A DNA stretch of 64,000 nucleotides, taken from contig NC_088680.1 of the NCBI RefSeq assembly GCF_950023065.1, positions 14,682,559-14,746,558 of the forward strand. The letters are read 5' to 3'. The notes beneath the pieces were generated by a model that saw nothing but the letters and a program-made list of their open reading frames with translations, was not told the origin of the DNA and did no database searches. The translations under genes were made by a program, and so were the position numbers. Every line of letters starts with the position of its first letter. Within the stretch, counting starts at the first letter, position 1. This DNA comes from Planococcus citri. Taxonomy: Eukaryota; Arthropoda; Insecta; Hemiptera; Pseudococcidae. Positions 56,191-64,000 of the stretch are shown piece by piece.

Positions 56191-57440
56191 TTTGAGCTTG
56201 CAAATTATGGATGTAAAATCTGGAAAAATTTCTCATTTGATGTTCAGTAAGAATTTTTGGCAGGTGCCTTTTAAATTGAAAGGAGAATTAGTGATGAAAA
56301 ACATCCTGTGGGTATACTTTTTGGGTTATTCCCAAAAAATAATTTGGCGTATGAAGGATGTGACTCTTCCACTACTTTTTTGAACTTGACGCTTCAGCTA
56401 TTACATCTTCTCGCAATTTTTGTTTTGTTTTGGAGGTAAATAATATTAACGATTGAGTACTGATGCCTACTCAAAATATTTGGTACATGGAATATCAACA
56501 CTTACTCAATTTTTTTCATCTTCTGCTGTAAAACACTCGTAGAAAATTGACCTTATCACATTCTATCAATTTTTCAGATTTTTAGGCAGAACTTTGTTCA
56601 AGATCTGTTCTTCTGACCCACGAGTTCTTTTTTTCATTCTCAAGCATGTCGTGATACCCATCCTTCGCTTCTCCAAAAACTGGGAATTCTTCAGTCGAAG
56701 CTGAACCAAAAACATTTGTTTGATTTTGGTGTGGTCCTGTGACAAAAGAGGAGTAAAAAATAAGGCAGATGACCTTGAGCTCAAATTGAGATATTTCAAA
56801 ATCATCTGCATGTGCATTTTTCCCAAAAAAAAGGTACCTATCTTCATGTTGGCAAAGGCAAATAATTCCAATTTAAACCATACAAATTTGAAAAACAATA
56901 CTTACCTACCGTAACAATATTTATTTTCTATTTTCGTCTTTGACCTCCAACTCGTCATTCTTTTGTATTTCATTCTTTCGTGTAGTTCACGATGGCAACA
57001 GCGTCGCTAACGTTATCTTACAACGTTGTCAAAATTTCATCACTGATTGTGAATCTCTTCCCTCCCTGGATTTTGCTGCAATATACATGGATTAAAAAAA
57101 AACAGCTGGAGGATTTTGATCAAATCAAGCGAGAAACAAAGCTTACCATTAAAATTTGAGCAATAATCATGTTAATTACGGTATTTGATTAGCAACATGA
57201 ATCTGGAAACATTTCTTATTCCATCTCAAATAACATTTTTAGGAATCTTTATACCATAGGGGTCTTCTATTGATACGTTTCCACATCGGTGAAAAATATT
57301 ATTTGAATTCAAACTGACCATTCTTGAAAAGAAAACTTACCTGCACTTCATCACATCTGACTTTTTACTGAATTGTGTTTTCGCTTCATATCGTCCCAAG
57401 CAAACTTCTGTCAAAATCAATCAGTCTCGAGATTAGCCAG
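56191..57440. repeat. Duplicated block X, copy 2
   Basis: Carries the same landmarks as 51600-52400, with GATGACCTTGAGCTCAAATT at 56769 and CATGTTGGCAAAGGCAAATA at 56845. The segment 57100-57130 (CAGCTGGAGGATTTTGATCA) also matches 52480-52505. Confidence 0.65.
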
Positions 57441-57851
57441 CTGATATCCACCCCTCGTGCCCTCGCTTCTCCAAAAAACTGAGAATTTTTCAATCGAAGC
57501 TGAACCAAAAACATTTGTTTGAATTTGGTGTGTGGTCGACTGGTCGTGTGATAAAAGGGAAGTCAAAAAAGGCGGATGACCTTGAGCCTAAATTGAGATA
57601 TTTTGAATCATCTGGGCGTGCACTTTTTTAAAAATAAGGTATCTTTATGTTGGCAAAGACAAATAATTCTAATTTGAACCATAAAAATTTGAAAAACAAA
57701 ACTTACCTATCTCAACAATATATTCATTTTTGGGTTTCGTTCTTCATTATTCTCCGAGTGGTTCTTTTGCACTTCTTTTCATTCGTAGTTCACGATGGCA
57801 ACAAAAATATTATAGTACTGTACTTTTTCATCAGTGTCACTCAGAAAAAAA
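57441..57851. repeat. Duplicated block X, copy 3 (short)
   Basis: Starts with GATATCCACCCCTCGTGCCC (57443), identical to 51991, and runs through GATGACCTTGAGCCTAAATT and the ATGTTGGCAAAGACAAATAA block (57646) to CACGATGGCAACAAAAATA. Confidence 0.75.
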
Positions 57852-58692
57852 ACGAATAAAATCAATTAAAATTACCAAAAAACAATGAAAAACTTTCTAT
57901 AGGTAGTCATTTTCATTCACCTTCATTTTTTTAAAATTTTGATATTTTTTGAGCATGTTTTCCTCTTTTTTTCATGCAGTTTTTAGCTGCGGAGGTGAAA
58001 ATTGACATGATTTCAAACCCACCATCCTGAATAGACACAACCTGTTCTAAAATGAGGCTGATGGTTGCCAAGGAAAGAAAAAACTCCATTGCGTCATAAT
58101 TCTTCCGTCGTTTCAGGTTTTACCTTCAGTCAATGTTGCTGCTTCGAAAAAAAAATCAGTTTTAGTTATTCTTGAATGACCCTCGTATATCATATCTATC
58201 ATGGATGAGTAATCAGTGATTCACCTGAAATTACCTTTTTTTCTTCTTAAGAAATTACAAGTACATACCTACATATCATTCAACAGAAATTGACTAGCGA
58301 TTCTACACAAGTTACCAGTTATTTTCATTTGATATCTACGATAAATAAATATCTGTTAAAATTACTTACTACTGAGCCTCCCGGAAGGCAAATATAGGGT
58401 CTATGACGTGTATCTGTTTCATATTTTTGATATTGTATCCAGACAGCTTTATGCAGTTAAGATTGAATGGCTATAAATTGTCTCGTACTTGTATACTTCA
58501 TACTTTTTTCCAATTATTTCTGTTCAACTTTATTTTTATAGTGTTTTCAGAGTATAGTAACACCGATTTTGTCATTTACGTGAGTACCTTTTTGACAGTA
58601 CTAATAGGATGGACAAGGATAACAATATTGTGACTGAAGCAATAATTTCCAAACAACGGTTCTTCAAAATAAACTTTTAAATTCAAAATGCT
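57852..58692. repeat. Duplicated block Y, copy 2
   Basis: Direct copy of 54748-55592 with many small indels; ends in an A run at 58708-58724. Confidence 0.7.
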
Positions 58693-58729
58693 CACATCTT
58701 TGATTCAAAAAAAAAAAAAAAACTTGTTC

Positions 58730-59065
58730 ACTGCCCCACGAGTTCTTTTTTTTATCCTCGATCATGTCTTTTATCCACCCTTCACTTCTCCAAAAACTGA
58801 GAATTCTTCAGTAGAAGCTGAACCAAAAACATTTGTTTGAATTTGATGTGGTTGTGTGACAAAAATGAAGTCAAAACAGGCGGATGGCCTTGGCCTAAAA
58901 TTGAGCTATTTTGAATCATCTGCACGCGCATTTTTTTCAAAAAAAGGTATCTTCATGTTGGCAAAGACAAATAATTTCAATTTGAACCATCTAAATTTGA
59001 AAAACAAAACTTACCTACATACCTCAACAATATTTATTTTCTATTCTTGTATTCTATATTTTGCG
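58730..59065. repeat. Duplicated block X, copy 4 (short)
   Basis: Landmarks CCCACGAGTTCTTTTTTTTA (58735), CTTCTCCAAAAACTGAGAAT, GGCGGATGGCCTTGGCCTAA and CATGTTGGCAAAGACAAATA (58953) repeat those of the other X copies in the same order. Confidence 0.7.
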
Positions 59066-59744
59066 AGTAAGTATTAGTTCTTTTGCATTTGGTCACGTGA
59101 TCTTACAAAGTTGTCAAATTTTCATCATGATTGTGAATCTTGAAATTTTGTTTCATTTGAAGTATTTCGCATTGATTATGCCAAAGCATCGAAGGATATC
59201 ATTTTCTGAAATTGGAAAAACATTTTAAATTTTTCCTATGGGTAAGGCATTACACTGGAGCGATTTAAACTCATATTAGATGTTGAATAAGAATTTATTG
59301 GAACCCTTTGAATTGACAAGAAAATCAGCGATGAAATGGTTCATTTGGGTTGTATAAAAAATAAGTGCATAGGTAAGGTATCCAAACTCCTTCCAGTTGA
59401 GTATGGAAGAAAAACCATATTGAAGTAAGCACACTTAACTTTAATACTCCTTAAACCTGGCTATTATTTCAGCCTTACCCCCCCCCCCTCCTGCAAAATA
59501 CGATTTTTCATAGCAATCTTGATGTACCTATCCATGTTGGCCTTTTGCTGCTCATTCCAAAAAAAGCTGACAACGCCTGTTGCAATTAGAATTTTAAAAT
59601 ATGAATAGAATTGTACTAGCTTTTGTCTTCTCATTCTTTTGTTCTTCGAGAACATTTTGAATTGCCAGTCTCCAATTTGAACGTAACCAAGTTGTATCGA
59701 AACCACATATCGTAAAATAAATTCCTGTAATTAAAATTTTAGGT
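59066..59744. other. Sequence without identified gene
   Basis: 59280-59420 resembles 53630-53760 (GAATAAGAATTTATTGGAACC), so it belongs to the same duplicated neighbourhood. Nothing else was recognised. Confidence 0.4.
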
Positions 59745-60420
59745 CTGAAGTTCATTTTTGAATTTTGTAGGAAAAAAAACTGTTTTTGAGGGCAATTTTC
59801 GAACTTTTTCATAATGTGGGTAGGTATACATTTTTTTTTTTTTTGGAAACGTGAACTAAAATGTGAATTTATCCCTTCAATTCACTCCCCAAACATCAGC
59901 AGCTGTTAGTTTCAGACCATTCTAAAGCCTTTAGCGATTTTACAATCTTCTCTGAAAATTTTAAGTCGCTCTGTAGGGCTCGAAAATGAACTCTAGGACC
60001 CTTTCTTGGAATATTTTGATATTTTCAAATTTTCTAGAATTTACAAACCGGTCAAAAATTTACTTACTTTTGAAGTGCGACAGTTCTCTAGTTAATTATT
60101 AAATGTCGAGAAAGTGTGCATCTGCCCAATGAACCGGCCGAAGTTTTATGTTCTCAAATTCATTTTGTGACCCCTTTAGGACAATTTTAAATTTATGGAG
60201 AAAATTGGAAAATCGCTGGAGGCTCCAGAATGGTTCGAAACTAGTATACGTGTTGTTAATAAGAGTGAGAGTTAAATTAGAGAAATCATCCGCATTGGTT
60301 CACTTTGCTAAAAAAAAAAAATCAGTTCAGGAAAAAGTTACAAACTTTTACCGTTGATAATGATTTTTTATATTTTTGAGTTTTCTAAAATTTGTCAAAA
60401 ATCCAAAAATTAACTCTAGC
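59745..60420. repeat. Foldback repeat (GGAGGCTCC family), copy 2
   Basis: Left arm 59745-59960 (AGACCATTCTAAAGCCTTTA at 59914) and right arm about 60155-60420 (CGCTGGAGGCTCCAGAATGG at 60214) are inverted copies, and both match 12995-14010, including the CGCATTGGTTCACTTTG/TTAGTTTGCTTTACTTG boundary block near 60292. Confidence 0.6.
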
Positions 60421-62639
60421 TCGTAATAACATTGGTTATAGGAGTTTTACGATTGCTCTTCTAAAATAGCTTCGTTTCGTTCAAATCTGAGTACACAATT
60501 GTAAGTTCATATGGAACTTATTAGGAACTTGAGTTCGAGAATTTGAACTGAACTTGTTGACTTTTTTTGAACGAACTTGTGAATGAGTTTATTCAGTTTG
60601 GACTTTGAACATGAACTCCACTGAACATTCAATTGTATAAACAACTTTCATTTATTTTTTGGCGATTTTCATTCAATTTTTTTCTTAATTTAATGTTTGG
60701 GGATGACGTTTCAGATTTGATTTAAAAAATGAGTACCATACCCAGGTAATTAAAATGAGGAATTTAGAACGTTTGAACTGAAAAAAAAATGTTGACGTTG
60801 AAAAAGATGATTATTTTTTTGAAAAAAATTTGTACGAGTCATAAACTGTAGATAGGAATAAGATGAACATTGAATCCTCAATTACCCACTATCTCCCATA
60901 AGGGTCAATTTTTGGGAAAATTAAATCAGTTATAATATCGATTTAAGTATGGTATGATTAATGCATAAGAATAATGCATTATTTTAATACATAGGGAGTC
61001 GTCTTTACGTCTTCATATACTTTGTTAGTACGATTGTTCACACAATTTAACACATGTCACATTCACCCTATAACTTTACTCGTTTCAAGTACCTATAACT
61101 ATTTTTTGACCGAGCTTTTTACCCCATACACAATTCGTCGTATACTTAACTTACCCACAACAATAAACACACGATACTCTACGGCACAAGTTACGTGCCA
61201 CACAACGCTAGTTTATCTTCATTATCGCCTCGTTGTCGAAAATTTATACCGACTGTGTATTAATTAATAGCCATAATTATCGAACTTCGATTGCCCCGAA
61301 GTACAGAAAAACGGGATCAGAGCGGGGTAAAAAGAGAGAGAAAAAAAGCATCATCGAGATGATACCACAATATATGTATATACGTATAACGTATACCTCT
61401 ACACAGTCTACACTGTTGGTCGAAAAATTCCACCGCAACTAATTAAACTCTCAATCATCGGTAAATTGACCCTTGGCAGTTGGCATTTGTCGTTGATTTA
61501 TGGTCAAGTGAGGCACAGAGGGAGACAGGGTGCATAGACACACACACAGACACGATGCATCGAGTTATATCGTAGTTACCAGTACGATGAGCTCGTCAAA
61601 TGTCCATTAGCTGGCAAATTACTCCATATACGTACGTTTCCATTAACGCCAACTCAGCAGAAGGACGATGGCAGGGTTCGTCCTTCGTCGTACATAACCT
61701 ACGACCTGTTTAATTATAGAATTATCGAAAGGATTCCCTTTTATATGTAATTACGTTAACTACGTTTACAATATCGATAGTGGTACATCAGGAAAGGACA
61801 CAGATGCCAGCCAAAAAAAAAGTGAAATTTCGTGGCGAATTTTCTCCTCTCTATGTTATCTCAACTCGAGATAGGTTCGTAGAAAATTTTTTTTCCAACT
61901 CTTTCTCGTATTTTATTACGCTTAAAGTAGGTATCCATCCCTCAAAGTATCTTTGATAAATGCCAGACGAGAAGAAGACATGAACGTGAACGTGTCCGGG
62001 GAAAAATCCACTCTATATATGAGGTTCCCCATCCCTGCCCTTAGGCCACATAAGAAATTTCGGCTGCGAACGTGACATCGTTATTATAAATCGAACTCTA
62101 TTCGTTTTTTCTCACCCAGCTTTTCTCTATAGTAAACGTATAGCCCTTATCGTCACCGCCAGCGCACAGATTTGCGACGAAAAAATCGTAGCTCGTCGTT
62201 GTTTTTTTCCCAAAGTATAGGGTACCATTGCCTTCTTCTTGGGTGCTTGAAGATGCCATGGTGGAGATTTTTTTCTGATGAAGTCATTATTTGAGAGATT
62301 TTTTTGTCAGTTTTTCCAAAAAAAAAGTCTAGCTGTGAAATGAGTCTGGATGAGGGAGGTAGAAATAGCTTTGAAAAGGAGGACTGTTCGTGCGTTATTT
62401 TTTATATGGCTGTTTATTGTACATGCCACGAGGTCTTGGATTGTATTTGAGAGAGACAGGCGTGGAGAAAAGGTGAAGGGGGATGAATAAAATCCTATTC
62501 GTGATTTAAAAAATTGAAGTTGATTTTGATCCGAAATAAATATACTAACTTACTTAATTATTCAAGTCGGATCATCTAGTGGTTATAGTGTTGAATTTTA
62601 TGCATATTTGTAGTGATTTAGTCATGAATATTCTTATCA
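60421..62639. other. Mostly unique region, CpG-bearing from about 61000
   Basis: 60480-60640 contains irregular GAACTTG/GAACATGAACT repeats. From about 61000 to 62470 the sequence is richer in CG and unique in this window, with overlapping open frames of 60-80 codons on the plus strand that start at TTG or ATG and show no family motif. Regulatory or untranslated host sequence is plausible but unproven. Confidence 0.3.
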
Positions 62640-63800
62640 ATAATAAGCCCTCCTCCACCGCCAGAAATCGGTTTTTCTGTTGATTCGGCAAAATTTTATG
62701 GACATTTCAAGTTTCATAAGAATTTACAAAAAGTCGCTGGAGACTCCAAACTGGCTCGAACCCGCCTTCAGTCGACTTATAACGTGTTGAAATTGAAATG
62801 CAGAGTAAATTTTCGCTTTCCAAGTCTATTTAATAAAATTTTGTGGAAATTTCAAGTTTCAAAAATCTGCTGGAGGCTTTAGAACTGCTCCGAATGGTTC
62901 AAAACAGTTTCCAATCAATTTGGCAGGTCGAAAATGGTGTATCTCAAATTTCAGCTTTCTAGCTCAATTTGGTAAAATTTTGATTTTTCCCCTCATTTTT
63001 TGACTTGAATTTGATTATCGAAAAATCACCAAAAATTGAAAAACGCAGTTTAGCACTTGAAATTTTGGGTGGAGATGAATTTTTGCATGCTCTCTCGATC
63101 TAGCTTTGTCCAGTTTAAAAAAATTTTGTGCTGGTTCTATGTTGATGTGGCCTTTAGGAGAGATGAATTATCCCAATTGGCAGAAACATTTACTATGAGC
63201 AAGACAAAGGTAAATCGAAAGATTATATGCAAAGATACATGACCATGCAAAATTTCAAGTGCTGAAGTGTATTAAAATTTTTTTTTTAATTTTGAAAAAA
63301 ATTTGGGAAAAAATTGAGAAAAAATTATACTTACTTAATTTTATTGAATGAACCTTGAAAGTTAAAATTTGATGTGCTTTATTTTCTACACCTCAGATCT
63401 ATTGGAAACAATTTTGAACCATTTTGAGCAGTTTTGGAGTCTCCAGCAGGTTTTTTAAAATTGAAATAATTATTTATTTTGACTCAATAACGTTGAAAAG
63501 TTGAGATTAATTTTTTTGAACCCTAATTTCAACTTGCTGAGCTGATTGTATGGGTGATTTCAAATTGTACTGGAGCCTGTAGACATCGCCAGTCAAATTT
63601 TCGAGCGTTTGAGTGTATTTTTTGATGATGGGTAGATGCCATAATTTCAGCCTAAGTTTACTAAAAAAGCTGAAAATGGATACGATTGTGTCCTATTTTA
63701 GACGTTTGGAATCGATTAAAAATGGCTTTGAACCGTTTTAAGCAATTCTGAAAGCTCCAGCAGCAGATTTTTTATAGATGAATTTTTCCAAAAAATTTAC
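62640..63800. repeat. GGAGGCTCC-family repeat cluster
   Basis: Related motifs lie at 62735 (CGCTGGAGACTCCAAACTGG), 62868 (GCTGGAGGCTTTAGAACTGC), 63434 (inverted: TTTTGGAGTCTCCAGCAGG) and 63745 (inverted: AATTCTGAAAGCTCCAGCAG). The two first copies face the two last, so a large foldback arrangement is possible. The 61-codon frame at 63057 is not accepted as coding. Confidence 0.5.
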
Positions 63801-64000
63801 TCGATGAAGATGAACAGCTAAACTTAACTGGAAATCCTACGGGTGATGAAATATTTAGATCGATAGATCGCTCCTTACCTTCCAAACAGGATAAAATTGA
63901 AATTTCTTTTGAAAATTGTCTTTTTTGGTAATTTTGGATCGAATTTTTTCAGATGTGTCTTCGTGTGAAATATCAGAAATATGTGTTTTTAGTTTTTCAG

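Noticed and set aside
52200..59000. Many AGGTAAGT-like splice donors on the minus strand (AACTTACCT on plus)
   Set aside because: GTAGGTA and TTACTTACT strings occur throughout the window, so these matches carry little weight without exons.
1..64000. CRISPR arrays, operons, riboswitches, rRNA genes
   Set aside because: No regularly spaced direct repeats with unique spacers, no bacterial gene layout and no rRNA sequence were seen; the window looks eukaryotic.

Overview
The window looks like a repeat-rich, AT-rich intergenic or intronic stretch of an arthropod nuclear genome. The signs are LTR and non-LTR retrotransposons of insect type (BEL/Pao, Jockey-like, R1-like), TA-flanked mariner-type MITEs, a hAT-type element with an 8-bp target duplication, very frequent GTAGGTA/TTACTTACT strings, and no intact host gene or bacterial-style gene layout. 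An insect is most likely; a scale insect or other hemipteran is possible, but that is a guess.

The best coding region is one full-length BEL/Pao LTR retrotransposon at 23142-29545. It has a perfect 5-bp target duplication, a primer site fitting tRNA-Tyr, gag, zinc knuckles, protease, reverse transcriptase, RNase H and integrase. Its LTRs are almost identical, so it inserted recently, yet it is disabled by an in-frame TGA, a one-base frameshift and an Asn in the reverse transcriptase YxDD box. About 180 bp upstream sits a 5'-truncated Jockey-like LINE tail (22555-22962) with poly-A and a perfect 12-bp target duplication. A decayed R1-like LINE lies on the minus strand at about 35158-36455, and a short reverse transcriptase scrap at about 50860-51090 (minus).

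Layout: 1-2000 holds two TA-flanked MITEs and small tandem duplications. 5985-10865 is a higher-order repeat array with leader/tail pattern L-T, L-T-T-T, L-T-T, interrupted by a 163-bp MITE. 12995-14010 is a foldback repeat whose family returns at 59745-60420 and 62640-63800. 14440-20770 is an A-B-A'-B' segmental duplication, with an 880-bp hAT-type element inserted in B'. 21050-21925 holds a degenerate tandem repeat and a small inverted-repeat element. 22543-29550 is the LINE/BEL cluster. 29551-31060 is mostly unique, and a foldback follows at 31060-31605. 33900-38270 contains dispersed repeats around the R1-like remnant. 38400-38670 holds a TATA box and a possible first exon. 42108-49800 is a tandem duplication with deeply nested transposons. 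51600-59060 is a mosaic of locally duplicated blocks. The rest, notably 10870-12900, 38670-39900, 49800-50760 and 61000-62500, is less repetitive and somewhat richer in CpG, where host exons or regulatory DNA would be expected, but none can be proved from the sequence alone.

The most interesting locus is 42108-49800. A roughly 1.8-kb unit is tandemly repeated, and the second copy carries two clean transposon insertions whose empty sites are preserved in the first copy. One insertion (44546-47080, 36-bp terminal inverted repeats, 4-bp target duplication) contains a second element with dense AACAGTT iterons, which in turn contains a foldback element and a tRNA-like Pol III module. No gene network can be inferred: apart from the retroelement proteins, nothing in the window encodes a recognisable protein.
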